A DNA stretch of 64,000 bases from Bugulina stolonifera (lineage: Eukaryota; Bryozoa; Gymnolaemata; Cheilostomatida; Bugulidae): the NCBI GenBank assembly GCA_935421135.1, contig OW285190.1, positions 868,001 to 932,000 on the forward strand. Direction: 5' to 3'. The position numbers were made by a program, and so were the translations under genes. A model generated the notes under the pieces. That model had not been told where the DNA came from, did not search any database, and saw only the letters and a list, made by a program, of their open reading frames with translations. Of this stretch, positions 37,991-64,000 are shown in pieces (within the stretch, counting starts at the first letter, position 1; each line of letters starts with the position of its first letter).

Positions 37991-40900
37991 GTGGCCACAG
38001 TCTATTATAGTTCAAACATGGCTGCAATCGGTCGAGCACTGTTTGGAGTTTGCAGATTCAGGGGAATTTTAGATGCTTCTAGGCACTGTTTTCCCAAGCA
38101 CACGCGTAGTATAAACGTCACAAGATTTGCTTACAGCTCTCAAGTTGAAGCTTCGAAGTCCAGTAGTCTCACAGACTCCACAAAAGACCCAGAATATGCT
38201 AAAGCAGTAGAGCGATTCAAAGATGTGTCAAACCCAGACGAGGTAAGAACTACAACTAACTAGAAGGTTAGAAAATACTAGATCACAATCAGTGCCTAAA
38301 TTGTAAATTTAGAAGGGGGCACTCAGCATTAGCTGATGGAGTAGGAGGGGTGGGGTGTGGGTACCCCCTTCTTAGTCCCACGCGAGCGCACAAAGAAATT
38401 TGCAAAAAGACTTCTAGGGACATGTTCTGGGAGAGTTTGAGATGAGTTTTCATGATGTCTTTATGCAAGGAATTTTCTATTAAGCAGTTGGTTTTTGCAA
38501 ACCAATTTTTGCTTGTAAGTTAGATAATACAAATTTACAGAGTTGGGTCCAAGTCGACTTGCAAGTCAACCAGTCAAGTCATTTCTAAAATTTTGGAGTC
38601 AAGTCCAAGTCAAGTCAGTGCTGGCATACTTGCCAAGTGTCCCGGGTTTCTCGGGACACCCCCGGGACTTTAAAATTGTCCCTACACTGTCCAAATGTCC
38701 TGATTTTTACCCCGGGAATTAGAAAATTGCTGTTCAAAAGTTTTATTTACTTTTTTCTTTGGATTTTCCAAAACATTGACTGAAAAAGGGCCGAGCGTCG
38801 TAAATCCAGGGGAAATTTGCTGAATACATACTACACACCGTTTATTATAAACTTAGTTAGATGTCTACTTATTGCCCTGTCTATGCCTATTGCCTCTAGT
38901 GATAGCCCAAACTTTGACTAATCTCTGGGCTATAGTGGCAGTGTACTAAAGCCTCCCTAACAGTGGATACCTATTTTATATAAATGCCCTAATGTCAATG
39001 ACAACCCCTACGCAAATGAAAATTCATTCATTGGTATTATAATTATCAAAGATAGTGGTATCTATCTTCTACTATCTTTGTAATTATTTGCAAAAGGTTT
39101 CCATTATTTGTCTATTAGATCTTATTTTTGCTGTTAAGCCAAACAATGCCCATGGTACAGAAAAACAAGAGACTCAGCAAATTTCAAAATAAATGATTCA
39201 AAGGTTTTAATTTTATTTCTAAAAGTAAATTAGGTTTTGAATATGCATTCTGCACCCTCTGCAAAGCAGGCATTAGTATTACTGATGGTGGTAGCCTACC
39301 AATCAGTATAACCAGGCACACTCTGACCCAGAAGCATATCAAAGCTGTCGTCTAAAAGCTTAGAAGATTTATTTATTCTCAATGATTCTGAAGCTCAAAA
39401 GACAGACTTGCATTAACATTATTATAATTCAGTATTTTAATTTTCATTAGTTAGGTTATTTGTATTATGTTTATTATTTAATATAAAATGAAACAAAAAT
39501 TATGTCTCTAATAAATTTTTATTTTGTAACACTTTTTATGGATCTTCTTTAGATAATCCAAGCTGAAGCACTCTTTGCAATTTCATTCGTATTATAATTC
39601 TTCCCACCACATTAAAGCCATTCAAATATACACGTAATATGGATATATTTTTGACCACTAGAGCAGCTTACAAATATAAGTCAAATTGCACTAACTAACG
39701 CCATTTTAGTGGCTCACTTGAAAACATTTTTTGAATACGGGAGGGCGCTCCGCTGCCCCTCCCGCACCGTTCCCTGTCCTTCCTCTGGTCCGCGCATGTG
39801 TCCAGATTTTTTACCCAGGGCACTTGGCAAGTATGGTGCTGCCTCAGTCAAGTCAGCTGTCATGCAAGTCACAAGTCAAGTCGACGTCGACTTGTCTACT
39901 TGGAAGTCAAAATGGAAGTCACATGAGAGACAACTTCAAAAGTTTTACATCTTTCAAAACATCACCTTTGTTCTTTTAGTAGACATTCCAATGTATGAAA
40001 AACCACGCCAAGGTGTAGCTGAGCATGTATGCTAGAAAATTACGGCAACTAGTCTGTGTGTAGTAACATTGGCACTACAGTTGAGAATGGTCATGTAGTA
40101 TTGTAATATATTAGTGACGATGATACGGTGTTAGGCCTGCATAGCATATAAGCAGAACATGGTACAGTACAGAGTGTCCACTGGCCAGTCCTGGAATTCC
40201 AATCTACATATTGTAGTAATTAACTAATTATTGCATTGTGCATTGTATTCACCACTTACACTGCATAGGTGCTACATTTGGTGTGTATCCTCATAGCTAA
40301 CCTTGATATACTCTAAATGCTGCTAGTAGCACTTATGAAGTAAAAATGGAAACTATGTAAAAAATTGCTCAGACATTTCCTTGTTGCCTGTACACTGTAA
40401 AAAAATTTTTGTCTTCCACATTGACTTCACAGAACCCAAATCAAAATCACAAGTCATTCATGTGTCCGAGTCAAGTCACATCTAATATGACACTACTCTA
40501 ATATGACTATACTCTCATATGACACAACTCTAATATGACACTACTCTATCACACTACTCTAGTATGACACTACTCTAATGACTACTCATTTTTGTCTGTA
40601 AATGTTTGTAGTAACAGTAGGTGCTTTGATTCTTTATTAGAATTGGTACTTTCATGGTTATAATCCCCATGACCGAGAAGATGATGCCTTCACTCACCAC
40701 AATGTCATGTTCCTCATCATCACTGTTTCATTTATTGGAGGCAGTTTTCTAATGGCATACCAGCCAGATAAAGAGTAAGTACAGTGTTACTAATGGCATA
40801 CCAATCAGATAAAGAGTAAGTACAGTATTACTATTGGTATACCAGCCAGATATAGAGTAAGTACAGTATTACTATTGGCATACCAACCAGATATGGAGTA

Positions 40901-42995
40901 AGTACAGTATTACTATTGGCATACCAACCAGATAAAGAGTAAGTACAGTGTTACTATTGGCATACCAACCAGATAAAGAGTAAGTAAAGTATTACTATTG
41001 GCATACCAACCAGATAAAGCGTAAGTAAAGTATTACTATTGGCATACCAACCAGATAAAGAGTAAGTACAGTATTACTATTGGCATACCAACCAGATATA
41101 GAGTAAGTAGAGTATTACTATTGGCATACCAACCAGATAAAGAGTAGGTACAGTGTTACTATTGGCATACCAACCAGATAAAGAGTAATTAAAGTATTAC
41201 TATTGGCATACCAACCAGATAAAGCGTAAGTAAAGTATTACTATTGGTATACCAACCAGATAAAGAGTAAGTAAAGTATTACTATTGGTATACCAGCCAG
41301 ATAAAGAGTAAGTACAGTATTACTATTGGCATACCAACCAGATAAAGAGTAAGTAAAGTATTACTATTGGTATACCAACCAGATAAAGAGTAAGTAAAGT
41401 ATTACTATTGGTATACCAGCCAGATAAAGAGTAAGTACAGTATTACTATTGGCATACCAACCAGATAAAGAGTAAGTAAAGTATTACTATTGGTATACCA
41501 ACCAGATAAAGAGTAAGTAAAGTATTACTATTGGTATACCAGCCAGATAAAGAGTAAGTACAGTATTACTGTTGGCATACCAACCAGATAAAGAGTAAGT
41601 AAAGTATTACTATTGGCATACCAACCAGATATAGAGTAAGTAGAGTATTACTATTGGCATACCAACCAGATAAAGAGTAAGTACAGTGTTACTATTGGCA
41701 TACCAACCAGATAAAGAGTTAGTAAAGTATTACTATTGGCATACCAACCAGATAAAGAGTAAGTAAAGTATTACTATTGGTATACCAGCCAGATAAAGAG
41801 TAAGTACAGTATTACTATTGGCATACCAACCAGATAAAGAGTAAGTAAAGTATTACTATTGGTATACCAACCAGATAAAGAGTAAGTACAGTGTTACTAT
41901 TGGTATACCAGCCAAATATAGAGTAAGTACAGTATTACTATTGGCATGCCAACCAGATAAAGAGTAAGTAAAGTATTACTATTGGCATACCAACCAGATA
42001 TGGAGTAAGTACAGTATTACTATTGGCATACCAACTAGATATGGAGTAAGTAGAGTAGGCCTATTGGCATACCAACCAGAAAAAGAGCAACTGCCCGCAT
42101 GTCAGTATGTTATACATTTTTAGAACAGGGTAGCAATTGGCTTTCACTATTAAAATTAAAACATTTGAAGGTTATTAGCAAGCTTCATACTATCATCAAA
42201 GTTAATAGAATTAATAAGTTGTTCCACGGGTCTCTGCACCAATAGGATTGCCCGAAACCTGACCTAATAAGCGGCCTAGTTCAAAGTAGTTGGGCGGCAA
42301 CGAAAAATTACCGATAAAACAATGGAGTATTCTCAAGATTGGCAAAAAAATTGTCCTGAGATTGGCTAGAAGTACCTGTAATGCTAGCCCATTATTTTGG
42401 ATACATGATGTTTATACCGATAGCATCAATAGAAGAGGCAAGCATTTAGAAGAGCATAAATATAAGTTTAAGCCATCCTGCTGATCACGTGGTCTGGACT
42501 AATTTATGCCTCATGTAAACCAAAGATGGTAAAAGTACGCTCTTTGTGCACACTGTCAACTACTACTGCCGACCTATATTTCTATAGCCTAAGCGTTTGG
42601 CCACAGGCTGAGCGCTCGTTAAAGAGCAACGGTTTGCCAATTTTTGTGAGAGAACCACGGCAAATGACTAATGACTATGCGCATCGTTTGCTGGATAAAC
42701 TTGGTATATAGAAACTTTGCTATCATTGTATTCCTGAATGACTTCTCTCTCTCACATGTGTTTGGCTGATAGTGTAGATCTATATCTAATGCATAGTACA
42801 TCTCCATGGAGTGACTCTGTCAACTAATCCTGTTATAGTCTCATCCATTGGAGACAGAGGGAAGCTTACATTGAACTAGCAAGACGGGAAGCCAATGGTC
42901 TACCACTAGTGAACCCAAACCTTGTAGCCCCAGAGAAGTTGATGTCATACTTACCCACAGATGAGGAGCTTGGTGACACTGAAGTTATTATATAA
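37991..42995 (+). CDS. NDUFB11: NADH dehydrogenase 1 beta subcomplex subunit 11, mitochondrial
   Basis: Three exons: 37991-38242, 40641-40774 and 42839-42995 (TAA at 42993-42995). Phases are 0 and 2, and the product is 180 residues (171 if the second ATG at 38018 is used, which gives MAAIGRALFG, a typical mitochondrial presequence). Human NDUFB11 is about 153 residues. Exon 2 encodes NWYFHGYNPHDREDDAFTHH followed by the single membrane helix (FLIITVSFIGGSFLMAYQP). Exon 3 encodes HWRQREAYIELARREANGLP and the conserved acidic tail. NDUFB11 is an accessory subunit of the proton-pumping membrane arm of respiratory complex I in the inner mitochondrial membrane (family knowledge). Intron 1 (2.4 kb) holds nested inverted-repeat elements. 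Intron 2 (2.06 kb) begins with a 1.3-kb minisatellite copying the exon 2 donor. Confidence 0.93.
38540..40485. mobile_element. CAAGTCAAGTC-type element with an inner inverted-repeat element, NDUFB11 intron 1
   Basis: The outer parts (38540-38625 and 39837-40485) are rich in GTCAAGTCCAAGTC-like motifs in inverted arrangement. The inner element (about 38631-39835) has ends CATACTTGCCAAGTG and CACTTGGCAAGTATG with a near-repeat GTGCTGG/GTGCTGC at its flanks. No transposase is seen. The inner ends resemble the CAGGCTTACCAAGT MITEs. Confidence 0.68.
40757..42085 (+). repeat. 42-bp minisatellite copying the NDUFB11 exon 2 end and splice donor
   Basis: About 31 units with consensus TTGGCATACCAACCAGATAA followed by AGAGTAAGTACAGTATTACTA. 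The first unit is the real exon 2 end plus intron start (ATGGCATACCAGCCAGATAAAGA then GTAAGT). Most units keep an intact GAGTAAGT donor; some have GCGTAAGT, GAGTAGGT, GAGTAATT or GAGTTAGT. The array ends in diverged copies near 42085. Confidence 0.97.
42100..42838. other. NDUFB11 intron 2 after the minisatellite
   Basis: Two short frames (42290-42484 and 42526-42711) have no recognisable domain and no splice support. Nothing else seen. Confidence 0.45.
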
Positions 42996-43261
42996 TCATT
43001 TTACCTGCAATGTTTTGTGTGTCGGGTGTGATGTACTTGTTAATCAATGAGCAGTTGTGTGCTTAGTCTAGCCTGGGTTCTAGTCTCCAAAACAGCAGGT
43101 GATGAGTAGAACTTTTTGACAGTATCACAGTCCAAGTTATACTTACTACATACATCCATTGCTTTGGAGGGTTGTGTGTAGCCCAGGCTACCTTATGCTA
43201 TAGCAACTTCTACCTACCCATTGTATGGATGGCACTTTTTTGTAACAATTATTTATAAAAT

Positions 43262-43267
43262 AATAAA
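43262..43267 (+). promoter_or_regulatory. NDUFB11: Polyadenylation signal of NDUFB11
   Basis: AATAAA lies 267 bp after the NDUFB11 stop codon, followed by a T-rich stretch (TTTTATTTTAC). It is the only canonical signal close downstream. Confidence 0.65.
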
Positions 43268-43603
43268 GAAGTATTTTATTTTACATGCTTGTGAAATCTA
43301 GCAGCCCAACTACCTGATGCTGTAGATATTGTGTTTATAAATATTGTTTACAAACAGAAGTGTTAGTAACTGCCCTGGAAGGAAAGTTCTCTTAGCCTAA
43401 GCCTACAATATCCAAGTGGTTAGAAATAATTGTACATCTGCAGCCACAATACAAAGTCGTCCACTCTATCTAGGATGCAAATTTCAAGCGGACAGCTTCC
43501 ACATGTATCAATATCTTGAGCTTTCCAAATACTTTTCTTGGATGTTAGCAGACCTGTCTGGTTTTTGCTACGGTACTGACGTAGGCGTAGCTTTCTAAGG
43601 TAA

Positions 43604-43862
43604 ACAGGTATTACCCATAGGCATCAATACTGTAAATTGATATTTCAAGCTTCAAAAGTGAAACTAGACAATTGTAATAGTAAACAGGTATTACCGGTAG
43701 GCCATAGCCATAGCCATCAATACTGTAAATTGATATTTCAAGCTTCAAAAGTGAAACTAGACAATTGTAATAGTAAACAGGTATTACCCATAGGCCATAG
43801 CCATCAATACTGTAAATTGATATTTCAACCTTCAAAAGTGAAACTAGACAGTTGTAATAGTG
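43604..43862 (+). repeat. Three tandem copies of an 83-90-bp unit
   Basis: Unit from TATTACCCATAGG through GAAACTAGACAATTGTAATAG and TAAACAGG. Confidence 0.92.
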
Positions 43863-43867
43863 AACAT

Positions 43868-44778
43868 GGTACCCCTATTAAATAAAATCACAATATTATT
43901 ATAGTATATGTTATAGTACAATGTATATACTACTAAGCAAATAGAACTTTAATTTATGTGCTATACTAATGTTAATTAATTGCAACCACAATACCATTTT
44001 GTGCAACCAAAAGAGTTGCTATGTAATGGGAGAAGAGAGGACAACTTCATGCAAATACTGGTAGCACTCTTGCGGTCAATCATGCTTCTATGACTGTTTT
44101 ATGATGACTATCCCTGAAGCCACCTTTGTATTCACTTTGAACAATTTTTTATTCTACAGTCTTATAAAATACCTGTATATAGGAGCAATAAAAATAAGAC
44201 ATGAAAAAACTTCTAGGGTAGCCTATAGTATAAACAGTGGACAGCAGTTAGCAGGTTCCCCTGCCATACATATACTCTGCACACTAGTACGATGTGTGAC
44301 ACCTGATGGTAGGTTATTATATTGTAATACATATACCAGTGCATATAATAGTACTATAACAACATACTAAAGTACAATTGACTGAAAACAAGTAGGAAAA
44401 TATGGCATAGAGTAACAAGGCATAACAATGTACATTACGATACTTATAATAGTATACAAAAACTATATGAACAATATTTATTATCTAAGAATATATGAGG
44501 GCTTTTGATTTATAAACAAACCAACAATCTTAAAATAGACAGTTTTAGATGATCAGGGAAAGACAACTAATTACAATACCCTTATTAGTAATGGAAACTA
44601 TGACAATGCGTTTACATCATAAGCAATGATATGATTCTAAGATATATTCCACCTGGAACATGGTTATAAAAGTAGAAATATTTAGCACAATGTTCAGTCA
44701 CTAACACACAGGAATCTGACCACACTATACAATACTGTTGACTATTGGTGCAGTGGCAGTGAGAGAAGGTGGAATGAG
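43868..44778. other. Convergent intergenic region between NDUFB11 and CaMK1
   Basis: Both genes end here. A frame at 44101-44370 is unrecognised; otherwise AT-rich sequence. Confidence 0.5.
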
Positions 44779-59254
<14,476 letters not shown>

Positions 59255-59883
59255 TATACACAATTAACAGAATTAAATTTGCCGCAATCAGACAATCATA
59301 TGCACTAATAAAATTAACTTTCTAATCGGATTCAGTTGGTCAGTAGCCAGCAAACCAACCATGTCGAATCGACCAAAACCTTAGCCCTAGAAGCCATAGT
59401 GTTCACTTGAGACCGTTTTCATAATAACATAATCATAATAGTGCGTGGAATGGGTGACAAAGACTAGAGAGCAAAAGCTAACATAACAATGAAACCACTA
59501 CCGGATGTCACAAGATTTAACCAATCAAAACGCCTTCATCCTAATGACATGAAAAAGAGAGGGCACAACTCCAATGCAAAATAACTTCGACCTACATGAT
59601 TGTACACGTACATGTTGTACAATCATGTACATTTACATGACTGTGCATGATGTTTTACATGGAGCAAAATTTTCCTTATTTCATGCATTGTAGCCATTTG
59701 TTTACATCTACAGTTGTTATTGCAATACAAGTACACTCATGTGGCATCCTTATACATCTTCAGGGAGTAGATGTATCAGGGAGTAGGTGTAGTTAGTTAT
59801 GTATATTGCACATGTTGTAAACTGTATAATGCACATTACAACTTGAAAAATGTTGGTGTGGGATAATATTCTAATTATGAATA

Positions 59884-60024
59884 GTAGTACGAGACGCATT
59901 TTTTATATAGATTTATTACCTAATATCTCGTTACTTGTCCAAGAAGTAACATCAACAGAGGATCCTCTGCAACGAAATATTAGGTAATAAATCTATATAA
60001 AAAATGCGTCTCGTCTCGTACTAC
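59884..60024. mobile_element. Short foldback MITE
   Basis: Nearly perfect inverted arms of about 48 bp (GTAGTACGAGACGCATTTTT and complement) around a 40-bp centre. It lies between CaMK1 exon 1 and the SET gene end, in the likely CaMK1 promoter region. Confidence 0.85.
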
Positions 60025-60582
60025 ATTACAACTTCCTACAGTGTATTGTACATTTATTTGTATTACATTTCCAACACATAGTACAAAGTACCATAATTGT
60101 ATTGCACTACAGCCACTATAATCAAATGAGTACATGAGTACAAATGAGTACATAACTGTATAATATGGTGTCGGCTAACGAGAACTGAGTATGACATAGT
60201 AGGCCTACATTAATCTGTGGAGAATTTGTTTCTAGAATGAACCTATACATCATGGCAACCCATCAATGAAATTATAAAGAGTTTTCAAGGAGTATGTTGA
60301 GCTTTCAGGGACTATGATCACCAAGGGTTGTTCAGAAATGCAACATCCACCAACTGCGCAGATAAATTGTTATTTTTATATAATATTATGTATAACCACC
60401 AAAGACATTTCTGAGTAATAAACCATATACTACAAAGTGATATAATACTTGCATAGCAGTAAAGACAATGTGAACAGGCACTCACAATTTAGTCCTGTAT
60501 AAAATGTACAAGCATAATTCAATGACACTATAAAATATAGTTCATACCACATTTTACATTCAATTGACACAGTAATATAATG

Positions 60583-63500
60583 TTATTCGAACTCTGTGCT
60601 ACCTTGAATGGGGTCACATGGCATATACATCTTACATGTTTTACTACCACACAAACAAGGTTTACTTGATAGTTTAGAGTTTTGACTAGCATAACTGAAT
60701 GTAAGCTCCTCGTTAGCTGAAATATCTTGTGCTGCGAACAGGGCTAAGCGGGGGATGTCGCACCCGACCCGAACAATCACACTAGCCAGGTTAGGTTCAC
60801 ACGAGTGGTTTATGTATCTTGCAATGCTACCAAAACTCCTGGCATCAATAAACCACTGAGATTCCCTTGCAGCAAAATATTCATTCACTGTGATCAGATA
60901 AGTGCCTCCAAGGTTAGAGCACTTGCAGTCAGTCTCTTCAGTCTTAGAGCACCTGCAGTCAGTGTCTCCAGTCTTAGAGCACCCACAGTCAGTGCCTACA
61001 GTCTTTGAGCACCAGCAGTAATTGCCACCAGCCAATCTTTTATGAGCTTCAGCGGTTGAGATGATTTCTCCTAGGTATTCACATACATAGGAACCCCGCG
61101 AGATGCTGCTTAGAGTGCGCAATCCTAATCCTTTATATCCAGAGTCGAAGACTGCAAGTTCAGGTTCTGTTCTGGATCCATTTATCACCCTATTGGTGCA
61201 ATGAGCTGACCTACATCCACAGTTGCTGTGACATTCTAGTATAGGCTTCTGATAGCTGTCAGACAGGGATGGGGCTGCATGTAGCTGCTGATTCAAAGTG
61301 TAGTTCAAACCTGGAATAATAGTCAAGTGACAATAGCACACAATAGGCTTGGTGGACTGAGTAATAGTCAAGTGACAGTAGCACACAATAGGCTTGGTGG
61401 ACTGAGTAATAGTCAAGTGACAGTAGCACACAATAGGCTTGGTGGACTGAGTAATAGTCAAGTGACAGTAGCACACAATAGGCTTGGTGGACTGAGTAAT
61501 AGTCAAGTGACAGTACTAGCACACAATAAGCTTGGTGGACTGAGCATCTTATCATTGGTAAACAGCTACAGTACCATGAGTAAAGATGATATGACTACGC
61601 AGAGGCCAAGAGTTAGCCACTGTAAACCACTATATATAGCTTTCAACACTGATAATTGTCCAGTAAAGTTGCATATATGCACTTCTCGGTTCCACACCAA
61701 GATCTCAGTGGCCTGTTTGTATTGGGTCAGTGTTGCAGCGAATTGCACAATTAGACCCTACATCCTGTGTCGTAGCATGACCACATCGCGAGAATTTATG
61801 ACATTCGGAAGATAAATTTGAAAGATTTCTTTATCAATATTAAATAAAATTATATTTCTCTTTATATTACAAATAAAGATAAACATCTCTAAGCAAAATA
61901 AATAATTACAAAAAAAAAATCCTGAACTAAGAAATCTTATTGGGTCATGGACCACCGGTATGCCAAGAAAGCACATTTCTAGTTATTTCCGTGGTGGGTA
62001 TCAGTGCATGCATAGTGGCTACATACCGATTTCAAAAATGACCTGGTAGGATCAGTTCTAACTGGTTACAATCAACTCAAAAATGGTCTCTGAGATCTCT
62101 GTGTGGCTCCAAAAGTTGTGCATGTATCTGACTTAATTACATGCAACATAGCTATAGCAGGTGATTGGAAAGACGATACAGGGAGACAGACCTCTAAGAA
62201 TTCCGTAACATTGCTACACTAATGCTACCCTAAGCTCTTTGCCATACTGTGCTACATACTGCCATACTATACTACACTTATATACCACCATACCATGCTA
62301 TATACTACCATACTATGCTATATACCACCGCACTGTGCTATAATTATACCACCATTAACTATGCTATATACTACCATACTATGCTATATACCATCATGCT
62401 ATGCTATATACCACCATTAACTATGCTATATACCACCATACTATGCTATACTACACCACACTATGCCATAGGGCTATACCGCCTATGCTATGATATTGAT
62501 ATTCTATACTACAATACGCTATACTACTAATACGCTATGCTATACTACAATACGCTATGCTATACTACAATACGCTATGCTATACTACAATACGCTATGC
62601 TATACTACAATACGCTATGCTATACTACAATACGCTATGCTATACTACAATACGCTATGCTATACTACAATACGCTATGCTATACTACAATACGCTATGC
62701 TATACTACAATACGCTATACTACTGATATGCTATGCTATACTACAATATGATAATGCTATACTACAATACGCTATGCTATACTACAATACGCTATGCTAT
62801 ACTACAATACGCTATGCTATACTACAATACGCTATACTACTGATACGCTATGCTATAGTACAAGACACTATACTATCATGGGCACTCACGACCCGCTGAT
62901 CACAAAAATAGCCAATTTTTGTTCCGCCCACTCTTTCTCTCTTTTCTCCCAGGTAAATATTTTCAAGCCCCAAATCGCTTGAAGGGCAGAGATATCACCC
63001 TCTGAAAATCTTAATTCTACTAAAAGCTTTTTAATGTTTTCAACAGAGAGATGAACAGTACATGCAATATTAGAAAGCGAACATCTCAGACTTAGTATTA
63101 AATAATTACATCTTATTAAACAGAATGAAAATGGCCACCATTTCCGGTAATGGCTGGTGTAGCTTTCACGTGAATTCCCGTTTTCCTCTTTCAATCCTTA
63201 TAATTTGATGCAATCCTTGGCATACAGATTTATCTGCAACCATCGTTGTCACCCAGTGATAATTTGTTGTAGCTTAACTCAGTTCTTAGCACTTACAAAT
63301 CATTATAAATAATCAACATTTAATAATTTCGATTCATTAAACAGAAAATGGTCGCCATTACAGTTAGAAGCGGTGTGCGACAACTCCCAAAATGGAGTAT
63401 GAAATTTTTGGTTCGATTCGGTTTGTTTCCTGGATTTAAAAAACCACATTAAACTCAAGGGTAAAAGGACAACTTCAGCATCATTCAGTTTTTCGAAAAG

Positions 63501-64000
63501 TCAGCAAAAAACCAGCACTATGCTGTACTATTACTATGCTACACTATTACTATGCTATAGTATACTATGATATACTATTACTATGCTATAGTATACTATG
63601 ATATACTATTACTATGCTATACTATGGTATACTATTACTATGCTATACTATTACGAAGCTATACTATTACTATGCTATATACTATTACTATGGGATAGTA
63701 TACTATGCTATACTATTACTATGGGATAGTATACTGTGGTATGCTATACTATACTGTACTACAGTGTCTGTTATACATACTATACTACTACTACACTGTG
63801 ATATGCCATACTATACTGTGCTATATCCGTACTCCACACATACCTTGACTCAGTCTCACGCATAAGCAAGTCTCAGTGGAACAGCTGGAGGACTGTTCAC
63901 ACTCACATCCTACAAACCCATCGTCCATATGAGCAATGATTTCTTTATCTTGAGAGTAGGGAGTAGTTATACTCTGTGTATAGAGGTCAATGTTAGAATA
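60583..64000 (-). CDS. SETMAR-like histone-lysine N-methyltransferase (pre-SET, SET, post-SET), 5' end outside window
   Basis: Two exons are visible: 63844-64000 (continuing past the edge) and 60583-61310 (TAA at 60583-60585), joined at phase 1. The first carries pre-SET cysteines (GCECEQSSSCSTETCLC). The second carries ILECHSNCGC and HCTNRVI, then SET motifs GLGLRTLSSISRGSYVCEY, ARYINHSCEPN (the AdoMet and catalytic NHSC motif) and ELTFSY, and post-SET KPCLCGSKTC. The order and sequence most resemble the SET part of SETMAR and the SUV39/G9a group, which methylate histone H3 lysines in the nucleus (family knowledge; substrate unknown here). No transposase is fused: the frame stops at 60583. 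Odd feature: between AHKRLAGGNY and TYLITVNEY the domain has four ten-residue units rich in Cys (61023-60903) that are absent from human SETMAR. The ORF also stays open upstream of the acceptor through a 45-bp array, which I take as intron. Confidence 0.87.
60903..61023 (-). repeat. Coding 30-bp minisatellite inside the SET domain
   Basis: Four tandem 30-bp units encode CWCSKTVGTD, CGCSKTGDTD, CRCSKTEETD and CKCSNLGGTY. The frame is preserved and no good donor and acceptor pair would splice it out. The insert falls between the SET alpha-helix region and the strand leading to NHSC, where human SETMAR has only a short linker. It adds eight cysteines spaced CxC every ten residues. Confidence 0.85.
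61314..61548 (-). repeat. 45-bp tandem array carrying copies of the SET exon acceptor
   Basis: Five units of about 45 bp (AATAGTCAAGTGACAGTAGC on the plus strand) abut the 3' splice site at 61311. On the minus strand each unit contains TTGACTATTACTCAG, nearly the same as the true acceptor TTGACTATTATTCCAG. The last unit, with CAGTACTAG, is diverged. Confidence 0.88.
62520..62870 (+). repeat. 20-bp minisatellite in the SET gene intron
   Basis: About 17 units of ATGCTATACTACAATACGCT; preceded (62240-62520) by a degenerate CTATATACCACCATA repeat. Confidence 0.95.
63115..63515. mobile_element. Partial TAGTGCTGG-family copy in SET gene intron
   Basis: Contains TGGCCACCATTTCCGG, TTCACGTGAATTCC and GTTCGATTCGGTTTG, ending AAAACCAGCACTA. 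The left end is missing. Confidence 0.68.
63525..63800 (+). repeat. Degenerate ACTATTACTATGCTAT repeat
   Basis: Variable 10-16-bp units built from TACTATGCTA end shortly before the donor of the pre-SET exon (63842). Confidence 0.85.

Noticed and set aside
42290..42711. Two short plus-strand frames in NDUFB11 intron 2
   Set aside because: No motif, no splice signals consistent with NDUFB11 phases, and NDUFB11 is complete without them.
61311..61506. N-terminal extension of the SET frame through TITQSTKPIVCYCHL repeats
   Set aside because: The 45-bp array is intronic; a good acceptor at 61311 joins the pre-SET exon in phase, which accounts for the domain without the extension.

Overview
This is a 64 kb piece of an animal nuclear genome, AT-rich, with multi-exon genes split by large introns (GT-AG junctions with conserved phases), metazoan-type gene content and dense transposon remnants. 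The abundance of ACATGTAC-type palindromes, the repeat load and the divergence of the proteins suggest a marine invertebrate. A sponge is my best guess, but it is an inference from the general look and was not tested. I found no bacterial or organellar sequence.

Five protein-coding genes can be assembled by joining exons whose reading phases match. (1) A STYXL1 orthologue on the minus strand (last exon at 3147, first recognised exon ending 17433), which has a rhodanese domain followed by a dead dual-specificity phosphatase domain; its extreme N-terminus was not found. (2) A minus-strand gene (25470-35004) for a 200-residue, probably secreted, eight-cysteine protein that I do not recognise. 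(3) NDUFB11, a respiratory complex I subunit, plus strand, 37991-42995, three exons. (4) A complete CaMK1-type calcium/calmodulin-dependent protein kinase, minus strand, 44779-59254, ten exons, 350 residues. (5) The 3' part of a SETMAR-like histone methyltransferase, minus strand, from 60583 past the window end. The genes have unrelated functions and there is no operon-like logic.

Most other sequence is mobile or repetitive. The clearest element is a young LTR retrotransposon (55748-58759) with near-identical 123-bp LTRs and a perfect AATGA target duplication. It encodes Gag, protease and integrase in one frame but has no reverse transcriptase. It sits inside a palindromic Tc1/mariner remnant, which lies in CaMK1 intron 1 only 24 bp from the exon 1 splice donor. 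Other elements are a LINE reverse-transcriptase fragment, two LTR families, at least three hAT-like non-autonomous families with 8-bp duplications, tRNA-derived SINEs, a 3-kb palindromic element, and several foldback elements.

The most unusual pattern is that several minisatellites start exactly at exon-intron junctions and copy the splice site in every unit: about 31 copies of the NDUFB11 exon 2 donor, smaller donor arrays in the eight-cysteine gene and in CaMK1, and an acceptor array in the SET gene. A coding minisatellite also inserts four ten-residue cysteine-rich units inside the SET domain.
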